Notes: generated by a model from the sequence alone, not told the origin. A DNA stretch of 64,000 bases from Modicisalibacter muralis (GCF_900102945.1 NZ_FNGI01000014.1:42975-106974), one strand, 5' to 3'. Positions 35,485-44,976 are shown, counted from the stretch's first letter. A program made the numbers and translations.

Positions 35485-35504
35485 ATTCAATAATAGAAAT
35501 GAAT
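35485..35504. promoter_or_regulatory. Candidate LysR-type operator in the divergent promoter
   Basis: ATTCA (35485-35489) and TGAAT (35500-35504) form an inverted repeat with a 10-base spacer that fits the T-N11-A pattern of LysR sites. It is located midway between the oxygenase start at 35428 and the LysR-gene start at 35541, as expected for an autoregulated divergent pair. Confidence 0.45.
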
Positions 35505-35540
35505 GGTTAAGATAAGATCAATTATAGAGGTTCATAGATT

Positions 35541-36431
35541 ATGGACACCGATCTGCTGCGCGCCTTCGTGACCGTTGCCGAGTGCGAAGGCTTCAGCGCC
35601 GCCGGCAAGATCCTCTGCCGCACGCAATCGGCGGTCAGCCTGCAGATCAAACGCCTGGAAGATCGCATGGGCGAGACGCTGTTCGAGCGCACCAGCCGCA
35701 GCGTGCTGCTGACCCCAGCCGGCGGCCGCCTGCTGCCCTATGCACGACAAATGCTCAAGCTACAGGACGAGGCCAAGCGGGTGATGGGCGCCGACCGCCA
35801 GGGTGAACTGATTCGCCTGGGTATCTCGGAAGAACAGGCCAGTGCCTACCTGCCCGCCCTGTTGCCACAGTTTTCGGCGACGCATCCCGAAGTACGCCTG
35901 GAAGTGCTGTGCGATATCAGTAGCACATTGGTGCATCGCTTTCAGGAAGGCCTGCTCGATGCCGTGCTGGCGGTGCGCCATACGCCGACCCATTCCGGCC
36001 GGCTGTTGGGGCGCGAGCCGATGGTCTGGGTGGTCGCCGAGAGCGTCGACCTGAATGCCTGGGACAGCCTGCCACTGGCGTTGAACCCCGAGGGCTGCAT
36101 CTTTCGCGCCCATGCCTTCGCCGCCTTGGGCCGCGACGATCGCCAATGGGAGGTGCGTTACACCAGCCCCTCGCCCACCGGCGTCAATGTCGCCGTGCAG
36201 GCCGGCCTTGCGATGACGGTCAAGACGCCACGTAGCGTGCCGCCAGGCTGTCATATCGTCGGCGCGGCGCAGGGTCTGCCCGAAATCGGTCACGTGGATA
36301 TCGAATTGCATCGTGCGCCGGGGCAGATGAGCGAGGCCTTCGAGACTTTCTGCGATGCACTGGCGCAAATCGTCACCCATGCCGGCTCGATGCAAAGCGT
36401 CGAGCTGGTCACATCGACGTATTCGGCCTGA
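35541..36431 (+). CDS. LysR-family transcriptional regulator
   Basis: The 296-residue regulator has the N-terminal winged helix-turn-helix (TVAECEGFSAAGKILCRTQSAVSLQIKRLEDRMGETLFERTSR, residues ~10-52) and a C-terminal type-2 periplasmic-binding-like effector domain starting near residue 90 (IRLGISEEQASAYLPALLPQF). It is transcribed away from the oxygenase/M24 operon with only 112 bases between starts and an inverted repeat in the gap, so it most likely controls that operon in response to its substrate. The carboxypeptidase gene follows 50 bases later on the same strand and may be co-transcribed. Confidence 0.9.
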   Translation: MDTDLLRAFVTVAECEGFSAAGKILCRTQSAVSLQIKRLEDRMGETLFERTSRSVLLTPAGGRLLPYARQMLKLQDEAKRVMGADRQGELIRLGISEEQASAYLPALLPQFSATHPEVRLEVLCDISSTLVHRFQEGLLDAVLAVRHTPTHSGRLLGREPMVWVVAESVDLNAWDSLPLALNPEGCIFRAHAFAALGRDDRQWEVRYTSPSPTGVNVAVQAGLAMTVKTPRSVPPGCHIVGAAQGLPEIGHVDIELHRAPGQMSEAFETFCDALAQIVTHAGSMQSVELVTSTYSA

Positions 36432-36481
36432 CCAAGGCTGGGCGACACAGGCTTTTATTCCGATTTAGCGAGTGAGGTTGC

Positions 36482-37375
36482 ATGTCTCTTTCCATCAGCG
36501 TCGTGGCACCGGCGTCCTATACTGATCCAAAGACCATTAGTGTCGCCGCCGAGGCGCTCGAAACGCTGGGCATTCAAGCCCGGGTGCCGGCTTCGCTGCA
36601 GGTGCCCAGACGCTACCTGGCCGGTAGCGTGGCACATCGCCTGGCAGGGCTTTACGACGCCTATGACGACCCCGACACCCAGGCGGTGTGGGCGGTACGC
36701 GGGGGTTACGGTTGCGCTCAGTTGATCGAACATATCGACTGGGCGCGACTGTCGCCCAAGCCGTTGATCGGCTATTCCGACATCAGCGTGCTGCTCGACC
36801 AGTGCTATCGCCACGGATTGCCGGCGATACATGGCCCGGTCATGAAAGAAGCCGCCCTGCTGAGCCATGAGGCACCCGAGCAGCGTAGCGCCGCCAAATG
36901 CCAGATCGAGGAGCTCCGCGAGCTATTGTCAGGCAGCGAATCGGCGTTTCTTCCATTGACGCGCTTCGGCGACGGGCCAGTCGCTGGTGAGCCGCTCGGC
37001 GAGGGACCGGTGGTCGGTGGCAACCTGATGACATTGGCCTGCGTCGCCGGCACAGCGGCGGGCTTCATGGCCCCACCCGGTGCGCTGGTCATCCTCGAGG
37101 ATGTCGGCGAGCCCTATTACCGGCTGGAGCGCGCGCTATGGCAATTGGTGCATTCCGGCGCTTTCGATCAGGCCTCGGCGGTTTGTCTGGGTACGTTCGA
37201 AGGCTGCACTCCCTATGACGAGGCATCGCTCGAAACCATCTTCGCCGAATTGCTGCGCCCGCTTGGCGTGGCGCTGTATAGCGGGCTCCCGGTCGGCCAT
37301 GGGCTACACAACCGGCCTTGGCGTTATGGTGCCACGGGATGCATTGACAAGGGCCGTCTTAAACTAAAGGGGTAG
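36482..37375 (+). CDS. S66-family LD-carboxypeptidase/MccF-like serine peptidase
   Basis: This 297-residue cytoplasmic serine peptidase shows the S66 catalytic elements: nucleophile Ser in GYSDIS (~100), Glu in ILEDVGEPYYRLER (~205) and His in GLPVGHGLHN (~270), plus AVRGGYGCAQLIEHIDW before the nucleophile. Members either trim murein tetrapeptides between L- and D- residues (LdcA) or cleave peptide-nucleotide antibiotics (MccF). Placed between a LysR regulator and a dipeptide-type importer, it could act on imported peptides or recycled murein peptides; this is inference from neighbourhood. GTGAGG precedes ATG 36482. Confidence 0.85.
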   Translation: MSLSISVVAPASYTDPKTISVAAEALETLGIQARVPASLQVPRRYLAGSVAHRLAGLYDAYDDPDTQAVWAVRGGYGCAQLIEHIDWARLSPKPLIGYSDISVLLDQCYRHGLPAIHGPVMKEAALLSHEAPEQRSAAKCQIEELRELLSGSESAFLPLTRFGDGPVAGEPLGEGPVVGGNLMTLACVAGTAAGFMAPPGALVILEDVGEPYYRLERALWQLVHSGAFDQASAVCLGTFEGCTPYDEASLETIFAELLRPLGVALYSGLPVGHGLHNRPWRYGATGCIDKGRLKLKG

Positions 37376-37530
37376 TTGATTAAACGCTTGTTAGACGCTC
37401 AGACTATCGCACATAGCGCGGTGCGACTAAGCCATTCAACTGCTTTTCAGCGCTGCGCGACCATCCTCGCCGGGTCGTTAACCCAATCGGCCCGGTGTCA
37501 GCTATTAGCGCCTATTGCAGGAGAGCAATA

Positions 37531-39117
37531 ATGAAAAAGACACTGCTAGCGGCCAGCGTTGCGGCCATGATGCTTGGGGCCACCCCGGTCATGGCCGAGA
37601 CTTTGGTGTACTGCTCTGAAGGATCTCCGGAAGGTTTCGACCCCTCGCTGTATACGGCGGGCACGACCTTCGACGCCTCGAGCAAACCGGTGTTCAACCG
37701 TCTGGTCGAGTTCAAGATCGGCACTACCGAACTCCGCCCTGGGCTCGCCGAGAGCTGGGAAGTCTCCGACGACGGCCTGGAATACACGTTCCACCTGCGC
37801 AAGGACGTGCAATTCCATACCACCGACTACTTCACGCCCAGCCGCCCGTTCAACGCCGATGACGTCCTGTACACCTTCGCTCGGCAGATGGACAAGGACA
37901 ACGCCTACTACCAGCTCAACAATGGCAGCTACGAGTACTTCAATGCCATGTCGATGCCGGATCTGATCAAGGACATCGTCAAGGTCGACGATCACACCGT
38001 GAAATTCATTCTCACCCGCCCGGAAGCGCCGTTTTTGGCCGACCTGGCGATGGATTTCGCCTCGATCCAGTCCAAGGAGTACGGCAAGGCGATGCTCGAG
38101 GCGGACACGCCCGAGAAGGTCAACCAGCAACCGATCGGCACCGGCCCCTATCAGTTCGCCGGCTATAGAGAAGACTCGGTCATCCGTTACACGGCCAACC
38201 CGACGTTCTTCCGCGGCAAGGAAGAACTGGACAACCTGGTGTTCGCGATTACGCCCAACCCGCAGGTGCGCTACCAGAAGCTGCTGGCCGGCGAGTGTCA
38301 CGTGATGGCCTATCCCAACCCGGCCGACATCGACGAGATGAAGAAAAGCGACGAGATCGAGGTGATCTCGGAGCCCGGCCTCAACGTTGCCTATCTGGCC
38401 TACAACACCCAGATGGAACCGTTCGATGACCCCAATGTGCGCAAGGCGCTGAACATGGCCATCGACAAGGAAGCGATCATCGACGCGGTGTTCCGAGGCG
38501 CCGGCCAAGTGGCCAAGAACCCGATTCCGCCGACCATGTGGGGCTATAACCACGATATCAAGGATGACCCTTACGCCCCCGACAAGGCGCGTCAGATGCT
38601 CGAAGAAGCCGGCGTGGAAAACTTGAGCATGAACATCTGGGCCATGCCGGTACAGCGCCCCTACATGCCTGATGCGCGACGTACCGCCACGCTGATGCAG
38701 GCCGATTTGGCCGAGATCGGCGTCGACGTGAATATCGTCACCTATGAGTGGGGCGAATACCTCAAGCGCTCATCGAACCTGGATCGCGAGGGTGCAGTCA
38801 TTCTCGGCTGGACCGGCGACAACGGCGACCCCGACAACTTCCTCGCCGTGCTGCTCGGCTGCGACGCCGTGGGTGGCTCGAACCGTGCCCAGTGGTGCTA
38901 CGAGCCGTTCAACGAATTGATCATGGAAGCCAAGACGCTGACCGACCAATCCAAGCGTGCCGAGCTGTACAAAAAGGCGCAGGTGATCTTCAAGGAACAG
39001 GCGCCGTGGAACACGCTGGCCCACTCGGTGACACACATGCCGATCCGTAACGAGGTCGTCGGCTACACGGTCGACCCGCTCGGCAGCCACAACTTCGAGG
39101 GCGTCACGCTGAAATAA
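37531..39117 (+). CDS. Dipeptide/oligopeptide-type ABC transporter substrate-binding protein
   Basis: I start at ATG 37531 with CAGGAGAG upstream; the product is 528 residues with a clean signal peptide (MKKTLLAASVAAMMLGATPVMA, cleavage after VMA). The mature protein is an SBP_bac_5 (DppA/OppA) type: TLVYCSEGSPEGFDPSLYTAGTTFDASS at the N-terminus is close to E. coli DppA, and LAESWEVSDDGLEYTFHLRKDVQFH is the family signature. It delivers a dipeptide or similar cationic peptide to the permeases encoded downstream. A terminator-like hairpin between this gene and the permease gene probably gives it higher expression than the membrane parts. Confidence 0.93.
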   Translation: MKKTLLAASVAAMMLGATPVMAETLVYCSEGSPEGFDPSLYTAGTTFDASSKPVFNRLVEFKIGTTELRPGLAESWEVSDDGLEYTFHLRKDVQFHTTDYFTPSRPFNADDVLYTFARQMDKDNAYYQLNNGSYEYFNAMSMPDLIKDIVKVDDHTVKFILTRPEAPFLADLAMDFASIQSKEYGKAMLEADTPEKVNQQPIGTGPYQFAGYREDSVIRYTANPTFFRGKEELDNLVFAITPNPQVRYQKLLAGECHVMAYPNPADIDEMKKSDEIEVISEPGLNVAYLAYNTQMEPFDDPNVRKALNMAIDKEAIIDAVFRGAGQVAKNPIPPTMWGYNHDIKDDPYAPDKARQMLEEAGVENLSMNIWAMPVQRPYMPDARRTATLMQADLAEIGVDVNIVTYEWGEYLKRSSNLDREGAVILGWTGDNGDPDNFLAVLLGCDAVGGSNRAQWCYEPFNELIMEAKTLTDQSKRAELYKKAQVIFKEQAPWNTLAHSVTHMPIRNEVVGYTVDPLGSHNFEGVTLK

Positions 39118-39125
39118 ACCCTTCC

Positions 39126-39151
39126 AGGGCGGCCGTCATGGCCGCCCTTTT
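39126..39151 (+). terminator. Hairpin between the binding-protein and permease genes
   Basis: AGGGCGGCC (39126-39134) pairs perfectly with GGCCGCCCT (39140-39148) and is followed by TTTTC. This is a good intrinsic terminator shape inside the transporter operon, 8 bases after the binding-protein stop. Partial read-through would explain excess binding protein over permease. Confidence 0.75.
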
Positions 39152-39179
39152 CGCCGTTCGACCTGGTTAATTCCGCATC

Positions 39180-40184
39180 ATGCTAAAGTTCATTCTCGTC
39201 AAACTGGCGCAACTGATACCGACGTTCATCGGCGTCACCATCGTTGCGTTCTCGTTCATTCGCCTGTTGCCTGGCGACCCTATCATCCTGTTGGCCGGTG
39301 AGCGTGGCATCTCCCCCGAACGTTATGCCCAACTCAGCGCGGAGCTTGGCTTCGACCGCCCGCTGGTCGTTCAATACTGGGATTTCCTGAGCGGTCTGCT
39401 GCAAGGCGACCTGGGTACCTCGCTGGTCACCCATACCCGCGTCGTCGATGAATTCTTCAGCCGTTTTCCGGCCACCGTGGAACTCTCGCTGGTCGCGTTG
39501 CTGATTGCCGTGATTATCGGCCTGCCCGCCGGGGTGATTGCCGCCACCCGTCGTGGCTCGTGGATCGATCACGGCGTGATGGGCGTCAGCCTGACCGGTT
39601 ATTCGATGCCGATCTTCTGGTGGGGCCTGCTGGCGATCATGCTGTTCTCGAGCACGCTGGGCTGGACACCGGTCTCGGGGCGTATTTCCTATTTGTATTT
39701 CGTCGACTCGGTCACCGGCTTTTTGACCATCGACACCCTGCTGGCCGGCAACTGGGATGCCTTCTGGTCCGCGCTGCACCACCTGATCCTGCCGGCGATC
39801 GTACTCGGCACCATCCCCATGGCGGTCATCGCCCGCCAGACCCGCTCGTCGATGCTCGAGGTACAGGGCGAGGACTACGTACGTACCGCCCGCGCCAAGG
39901 GTCTTTCCAACTTCCGCGTGGTCATGGTGCATACCCTGCGCAATGCGTTGATCACCGTGGTCACGGTGATCGGTTTGCAGGTCGGCCTGCTGCTGTCGGG
40001 AGCGATTCTCACCGAGACGATTTTCTCCTGGCCGGGCATCGGCAAGTGGATGGTCGACGCCATAACGCGTCGCGACTACGCCGCAGTACAGGGTGCGCTG
40101 GTACTCATCGCGCTGATCATCATGCTCATCAACCTGCTGGTCGATATCGCCTATGGCGTCATCAACCCGCGCATTCGTCATTAA
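39180..40184 (+). CDS. Dipeptide-type ABC transporter permease (DppB-like)
   Basis: The 334-residue permease starts with the conserved first helix of DppB/OppB proteins (ILVKLAQLIPTFIGVTIVAFSFIRLLPGDP) and carries about six membrane helices. The cytoplasmic EAA loop reads YVRTARAKGLSNFRVVMVHTLRNAL (~235). It pairs with the second permease, whose start is 10 bp downstream of its stop. With binding protein and two ATPases it makes a complete peptide importer. The ribosome site is weak, consistent with low translation relative to the binding protein. Confidence 0.93.
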   Translation: MLKFILVKLAQLIPTFIGVTIVAFSFIRLLPGDPIILLAGERGISPERYAQLSAELGFDRPLVVQYWDFLSGLLQGDLGTSLVTHTRVVDEFFSRFPATVELSLVALLIAVIIGLPAGVIAATRRGSWIDHGVMGVSLTGYSMPIFWWGLLAIMLFSSTLGWTPVSGRISYLYFVDSVTGFLTIDTLLAGNWDAFWSALHHLILPAIVLGTIPMAVIARQTRSSMLEVQGEDYVRTARAKGLSNFRVVMVHTLRNALITVVTVIGLQVGLLLSGAILTETIFSWPGIGKWMVDAITRRDYAAVQGALVLIALIIMLINLLVDIAYGVINPRIRH

Positions 40185-40194
40185 GGGGCTCGAC

Positions 40195-41094
40195 ATGTCC
40201 ATAACGTCATCTCATGCGGCCCCCGGCACCCTGCGCTTTCAACTCGCCGAGTTCTGGGCTTATTTCAGCGCCAATCGCGGCGCTCTGACGGGACTGCTGT
40301 TCGTCAGCGCGATGCTGATCATCGCCGTGCTGGCGCCGCTGTTCGCACCTCACGACCCAGCCATACAAAATCGCGCGGCTTTCCTGATACCACCGGTATG
40401 GCACGCCGAGGGCACCTGGAATTACATCCTCGGCACCGATGCCGTGGGCCGCGATATTCTGTCGCGATTGATCTACGGCGCGCGTTATTCACTGTCGGTC
40501 GGCGCTCTGGTGGTGCTGTTGTCGATGACGGTCGGCATCTTTCTCGGCCTGCTGGCCGGCTACTTTCGCGGCTGGATCGAAACCTTGATCACCCGGGTCA
40601 TGGATGTGGTGCTGTCCTTCCCCAGCCTGCTGCTGGCATTGGGCCTGGTAACCGTGCTGAGCCCGGGTCTGACCAGCGCGATGATCGCCATTGCGGTGGT
40701 CCAGTTGCCCTATTTCGTGCGGCTCACGCGCGCCGCGGTGATCAGCGAGAAGGATCGTGAATACGTCACCGCCAGCCGCCTGGCCGGCGCCGGGCATGGC
40801 CGGTTGATGTTCAACACGCTGTTGCCCAACTGCATGGCGCCGTTGATCGTCCAGGCCACGCTGTCATTTTCCACCGCGATTCTGGATATCGCCGCACTGG
40901 GCTTTCTCGGCATGGGTGTACAGCCGCCGACACCTGAGTGGGGCGCAATGCTCGCCAATGCCCGCGAATTCATGGGCAGCGCTTACTGGGTAGTGACCTT
41001 TCCCGGCCTGGTGATCCTGAGCACGGTACTGATGATCAATCTGATGGGCGATGGCCTGCGTGACGCGCTGGACCCGAAGATGAAGCGCTCCTGA
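40195..41094 (+). CDS. Dipeptide-type ABC transporter permease (DppC-like)
   Basis: ATG 40195 follows AAGGGG and gives 299 residues; an upstream in-frame ATG at 40153 lies inside the preceding gene. The protein has the DppC/OppC N-terminal cytoplasmic tail, a first membrane helix (GLLFVSAMLIIAVLAPLFAPHDP), the LGTDAVGRDILSRLIYGAR motif and the EAA loop YVTASRLAGAGHGRLMFNTLLPN. It is the second inner-membrane subunit of the importer. Spacing to the neighbouring genes is tight (10 and 25 bp). Confidence 0.93.
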   Translation: MSITSSHAAPGTLRFQLAEFWAYFSANRGALTGLLFVSAMLIIAVLAPLFAPHDPAIQNRAAFLIPPVWHAEGTWNYILGTDAVGRDILSRLIYGARYSLSVGALVVLLSMTVGIFLGLLAGYFRGWIETLITRVMDVVLSFPSLLLALGLVTVLSPGLTSAMIAIAVVQLPYFVRLTRAAVISEKDREYVTASRLAGAGHGRLMFNTLLPNCMAPLIVQATLSFSTAILDIAALGFLGMGVQPPTPEWGAMLANAREFMGSAYWVVTFPGLVILSTVLMINLMGDGLRDALDPKMKRS

Positions 41095-41119
41095 TTTTAC
41101 AAGATAAACGAGATATCCC

Positions 41120-42076
41120 ATGGCATTACTGGAAATCGAAGGGTTGGACGTACGATTTCGTACCACCAACGGTCTGTTCCCCGCCGTCGAGGACGCTAAC
41201 CTGTCGGTCGACAAGGGCGAGGTGCTGGCTATCGTCGGGGAATCCGGCTCGGGAAAATCGGTATCGATGCTGGCCACCATGGGCCTACTTCCCTGGACCG
41301 CCGAAGTCAGCGCCGACAAGATGGCCTTCGACGGCCAGGACCTGCGCCAACTGACCTCGCGCCAACGACGCAAGATCGTCGGCGGCGAGATGTCGATGAT
41401 CTTTCAGGAGCCGATGAGCAGCCTCAACCCCTGCTTCACCGTCGGCACCCAGATCGATGAAATGCTGCGCCAGCATCTTGGCGGGTCACGCAAGGAGCGC
41501 AAGGAACGTGCGCTGGACCTGCTGGCACAGGTCGGCATTCCCGACCCGAAAAAACGCATCGGCGCCTATCCGCACCAGCTCTCGGGTGGCATGAGCCAGC
41601 GCGTGATGATCGCCATGGCGATCTCCTGCAACCCTCGCCTGCTAATCGCCGACGAGCCCACGACCGCGCTGGATGTGACCATTCAGGCACAGATTCTCGA
41701 CCTGCTGCTGGAGTTGCAGCAGGACACCGGCATGGCGTTGATCCTGATTACCCACGACATGGGGGTGGTCGCCGAGACCGCGCAGCAGGTGATCGTGCAA
41801 TACGCCGGGCGTCAGGTCGAGCGTCAGGAAGTAAAGGCCCTGTTCGCCCATCCGCGCCATCCGTATACCGAAGCGCTGCTCTCGGCGCTGCCCGAGCGCG
41901 CCGGTGATCAGGCGCGTTTACCAACCATCCCCGGCGTGGTTCCGGGTCAGTTGAATCGACCCAGCGGGTGCCTGTTCAACCCGCGCTGCCGCTATGCCAC
42001 CGAGCACTGTCGGCAGGTAGAGCCCAAGGCACTCGCCGACGATCCCGCGCGAACGCTTTGCCACTATCCTTTGTAA
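41120..42076 (+). CDS. Peptide ABC transporter ATPase (DppD-like)
   Basis: The 318-residue ATPase has Walker A GESGSGKS (~37), Q-loop [11 protein letters not shown], signature LSGGMSQR (~155), Walker [13 protein letters not shown] and a His switch (ITHDMG). It ends with the oligopeptide-transporter C-terminal domain, including the Cys-bearing [17 protein letters not shown]. It powers dipeptide import together with the paralogous ATPase encoded 64 bases downstream. Confidence 0.93.
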   Translation: MALLEIEGLDVRFRTTNGLFPAVEDANLSVDKGEVLAIVGESGSGKSVSMLATMGLLPWTAEVSADKMAFDGQDLRQLTSRQRRKIVGGEMSMIFQEPMSSLNPCFTVGTQIDEMLRQHLGGSRKERKERALDLLAQVGIPDPKKRIGAYPHQLSGGMSQRVMIAMAISCNPRLLIADEPTTALDVTIQAQILDLLLELQQDTGMALILITHDMGVVAETAQQVIVQYAGRQVERQEVKALFAHPRHPYTEALLSALPERAGDQARLPTIPGVVPGQLNRPSGCLFNPRCRYATEHCRQVEPKALADDPARTLCHYPL

Positions 42077-42140
42077 ACCCTTAGCCTTTATAAAGTCTTG
42101 GCCCTTATAAAACATGAGAAACCGCCGTGAGGAATCCACC

Positions 42141-43127
42141 ATGACCGGCGACGCCGTGATTCATGCCGTCAACCTGACCCGCCACTATCGGATCAAGACG
42201 CGTCCGTTAGCGGCTCCCGCAATCGTCAAGGCACTCAACGAAGCCAGTTTCGATCTCTATCCCGGTCAAACGCTGGCCGTGGTCGGCGAATCGGGCTGTG
42301 GCAAGTCCACCCTGGCGCGGGTGCTGACCATGATCGAGCCGCCGACCAGCGGCCAGCTAACCATCAACGGCCAGCGCGTCGAATTGAAGGAAGGCGAGCC
42401 GCCGCCCAAGGATCTGCGCCGTGAGGTACAGATCATCTTCCAGAATCCGTACGGCTCGCTGAACCCGCGCAAGACCGTCACGGCCATGCTCGAGGAGCCG
42501 CTCAAACTCAATCGTCCCGAACTGAGTGCCGAGCAGCGCCGCCAGGCCGCGCTGGATATGATCGAGCGAGTAGGCCTGCGCCCCGAGCACGCCGACCGCT
42601 ACCCGCATATGTTTTCGGGCGGCCAGCGCCAGCGCATCGCGATTGCCCGCGCGCTGATGCTCAATCCCAAGATTCTGGTGCTCGACGAACCGGTCTCGGC
42701 GCTGGATCTGTCGATTCAGGCGCAGATTCTGAATCTGCTGGCCGACCTGCAGGACGAGTTCGGCCTGGCTTACGTCTTCATCTCGCACGATCTCTCGGTG
42801 GTACGGCGTATCGCCGACGACGTCATCGTGATGTATTTCGGCCAGCCGGTGGAGACCGGGCCCGCCTCGGAGGTATTCACCCAGCCGCGCCACCCCTATA
42901 CCCAGGCGCTGTTCTCCGCCACGCCGGTTGCCGACCCGACCCGGCGCAAGGAGCGCGTACGCCTCAAGGGCGAACCGCCTTCGCCGTTGAGTCCGCCGCC
43001 CGGGTGCCCTTTCGCGCCGCGCTGCTTCAAGGCGACCGAGGAATGCATTCAAGGCGACCCGCCCCTGGAGTCGGTGAACCCGCAAGTGAAGGTGGCTTGC
43101 ATCCATGTCGAGAAGGCGGCCGTCTAG
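42141..43127 (+). CDS. Peptide ABC transporter ATPase (DppF-like)
   Basis: I choose ATG 42141 (GAGG 8 bases upstream) over an ATG at 42114; the product is 328 residues. It has Walker A GESGCGKST (~50), IFQNPYGSLNPRKTV, signature FSGGQRQR, Walker B ILVLDEPVSALD, and the C-terminal oligopeptide domain with CPFAPRCFKATEEC. It is the second nucleotide-binding subunit and the last gene of the five-gene importer. Substrate may be related to the upstream oxygenase/M24/carboxypeptidase genes, but no direct evidence shows this. Confidence 0.93.
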   Translation: MTGDAVIHAVNLTRHYRIKTRPLAAPAIVKALNEASFDLYPGQTLAVVGESGCGKSTLARVLTMIEPPTSGQLTINGQRVELKEGEPPPKDLRREVQIIFQNPYGSLNPRKTVTAMLEEPLKLNRPELSAEQRRQAALDMIERVGLRPEHADRYPHMFSGGQRQRIAIARALMLNPKILVLDEPVSALDLSIQAQILNLLADLQDEFGLAYVFISHDLSVVRRIADDVIVMYFGQPVETGPASEVFTQPRHPYTQALFSATPVADPTRRKERVRLKGEPPSPLSPPPGCPFAPRCFKATEECIQGDPPLESVNPQVKVACIHVEKAAV

Positions 43128-43177
43128 CGGCCATGGCGGTGACGTTCGTCAGTGCATCGGCGCGGGCGGTTCAGCGA

Positions 43178-43675
43178 TCAACATTCGATATCCGTGATCT
43201 CGATCTCGAGATCGCCGCTGGGCTTAGGCCACGTCACCGTATCCCCGATCGCCGCGCCGAGCAATGCCCGGCCCAGCGGCGATGCCCAACTGATCAGGTG
43301 ATGATGGCCGCTGCCATGCTCCAGCGCTTCGTCTTCACCGACGATCCGATAACGGTGGTGCTCCCCGTTGCTGTCGACGAAGCTGACCCAGCAGCCGAAG
43401 ATCACCTTGCCCGGCAACGCGTCGCGGGGTTCGATCACCTGCGCCGATTGCAGACGCGCCTGGAAATAGCGAATATCGCGCTCAAGCATCGGCAGCTGTG
43501 ACCGATCCTGGAGGTCGCCGGTGACGAGTGCATCGCGCTCGGCGATCAGCTCGGCGAGCCGCTGTTGAATGGCGTCATGCCCCGATGGCGTCATGTAATT
43601 GGGTAGATCGCTGATGGTACGCTCGGGCAGCGATTCGGGGGCATCGCTGTCTTCCTTAACGAAAGCTCGGCTCAT
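43178..43675 (-). CDS. greB: Transcription elongation factor of the GreA/GreB family (GreB-like)
   Basis: The 165-residue product starting MSRAFVKEDSDAPESLPER at ATG 43675 matches the GreB-like start; the frame is open upstream but that part lacks family similarity. It has an N-terminal coiled-coil hairpin (DLPNYMTPSGHDAIQQRLAELIAERD...) and a C-terminal FKBP-like domain (IFGCWVSFVDSNGEHHRYRIVGEDEA, ISWASPLGRALLGAAIGDTVTW). Such factors enter the RNA polymerase secondary channel and stimulate cleavage of backtracked RNA. It is convergent with the peptide importer. Confidence 0.82.
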   Translation of the reverse strand: MSRAFVKEDSDAPESLPERTISDLPNYMTPSGHDAIQQRLAELIAERDALVTGDLQDRSQLPMLERDIRYFQARLQSAQVIEPRDALPGKVIFGCWVSFVDSNGEHHRYRIVGEDEALEHGSGHHHLISWASPLGRALLGAAIGDTVTWPKPSGDLEIEITDIEC

Positions 43676-43871
43676 GGGATACTCACGAAAAAGGGGTGGA
43701 CGGCACGAAAGTCGAACGGCGATCCCGTCGATAACGGGTCGCACTTTATTCACTGTAGCGATATCTTCGCCATTGGGAACAGTGCTTGTGAAGCGCGATG
43801 TCATTTTCGATACGATAGCCATCGTCTCTGCATGACAGTTAGGAACGTCCCGGCAAGTTACGGAGAACAGC

Positions 43872-44309
43872 ATGACATACGACATTCAGCTCAAGCGCAT
43901 CTACAGCGAAGCCGAACCCGAGGACGGCGCCCGGGTGCTGGTCGATCGGCTGTGGCCACGCGGTAAACCCCGCGAATCGCTGGCATTGACCGACTGGTAC
44001 CGCGACGCCTCGCCATCGAACGTACTGCGCAGACAATGGCATCAGGGCGAAATCAGCGATGCGGTCTTCGTACGCCGTTATCGCTGGGAGATAGGCGATG
44101 CCCAGGACTGCCTGATACCGCTGATGCGCTGGTGCCGCCAAGGCCGGCTCACACTGCTGAGCGCCGCCCGTGATCTGCAGCACTCGCATCTGCCGACCCT
44201 GCGCGAGGCCATCGCCGAGGCGCTGGATGTGGAAGACCGCCAGGCCGACGGCCTGGAGGCCAGTTCACCGCCCTGCTACGGTGCGCGATTCGAACGACGC
44301 GACGACTGA
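43872..44309 (+). CDS. DUF488-family protein (YeaO-like)
   Basis: This 145-residue cytoplasmic protein has the DUF488 signature: LKRIYSEAEPEDGARVLVDRLWPRG at the start, LTDWYRDASPSN, and LTLLSAARDLQHSHLPTLREAI. The biochemical role of the family is not established. GGAG precedes ATG 43872. It is divergent from the GreB-like gene and convergent with the DedA gene. Confidence 0.88.
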   Translation: MTYDIQLKRIYSEAEPEDGARVLVDRLWPRGKPRESLALTDWYRDASPSNVLRRQWHQGEISDAVFVRRYRWEIGDAQDCLIPLMRWCRQGRLTLLSAARDLQHSHLPTLREAIAEALDVEDRQADGLEASSPPCYGARFERRDD

Positions 44310-44342
44310 AGGAATTGCCGGATTCGCTCCTTGCCAATCGAA

Positions 44343-44945
44343 TTACCGGTGATGCTTGCGATAAGTCACCAGACGATAGACGTAAATCGCCACTACCGTG
44401 ATGATCACCCCCTTCGATACCGGATCGACGTATTGTGCGACACGCTCGTATTGGCTCTCGAGCAAGAAACCGGCAAGCGCCAGCAACATCGTCCACAGGC
44501 CGCTACCCAGCGATGTCCAGAAGATGAATTTGGGGATTGGCATTACGGCAATGCCCGCCGGTGCCGAAATCAGCGTACGAATGGCGGGGACCAAGCGCCC
44601 GAAGAACACCGCAATGGCGCCATAACGCCTGAAGGTGAGAATGGCCCTGGTGACATCCCGACTCGATAGCGTCAACCAGCGACCATGACGGACCGCCACG
44701 TTGTGCAACCCCTGCTCACCGAACCAGCGCCCCAGCAGATACCAGGGCGCCGCGCCAATCAGCGACCCCAGCGTGCCGGCCACGATGACACCCCAGAGAC
44801 TGAGCTCACCGCGTGCCGCGACGAAGCCGGCCAACGGCATGATCACTTCCGAAGGAATCGGCGGAAACAGGTTTTCCAGAAACATCAGCGCAGCAATGCC
44901 CAGATAGCCGGTACTGGCGATCACCTGAGTGATCCAGTCGAACAT
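44343..44945 (-). CDS. DedA-family inner-membrane protein
   Basis: ATG 44945 has an ideal AAGGAGAG 7 bases upstream, giving 200 residues. The DedA hallmarks are present: ENLFPPIPSEVIMPLAGF (~25-42), GSLIGAAPWYLLGRWFG, and the FGRLVPAIRTLISAPAGIAVMP motif (~115). DedA/SNARE-associated proteins are implicated in recycling undecaprenyl phosphate and other lipid flipping and in membrane homeostasis. The gene is preceded by a large hairpin (44977-45010) that probably ends transcription from the azurin gene. Confidence 0.9.
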   Translation of the reverse strand: MFDWITQVIASTGYLGIAALMFLENLFPPIPSEVIMPLAGFVAARGELSLWGVIVAGTLGSLIGAAPWYLLGRWFGEQGLHNVAVRHGRWLTLSSRDVTRAILTFRRYGAIAVFFGRLVPAIRTLISAPAGIAVMPIPKFIFWTSLGSGLWTMLLALAGFLLESQYERVAQYVDPVSKGVIITVVAIYVYRLVTYRKHHR

Positions 44946-44976
44946 ATCGATACTCTCCTTGTAGGGCGTGACAAGA

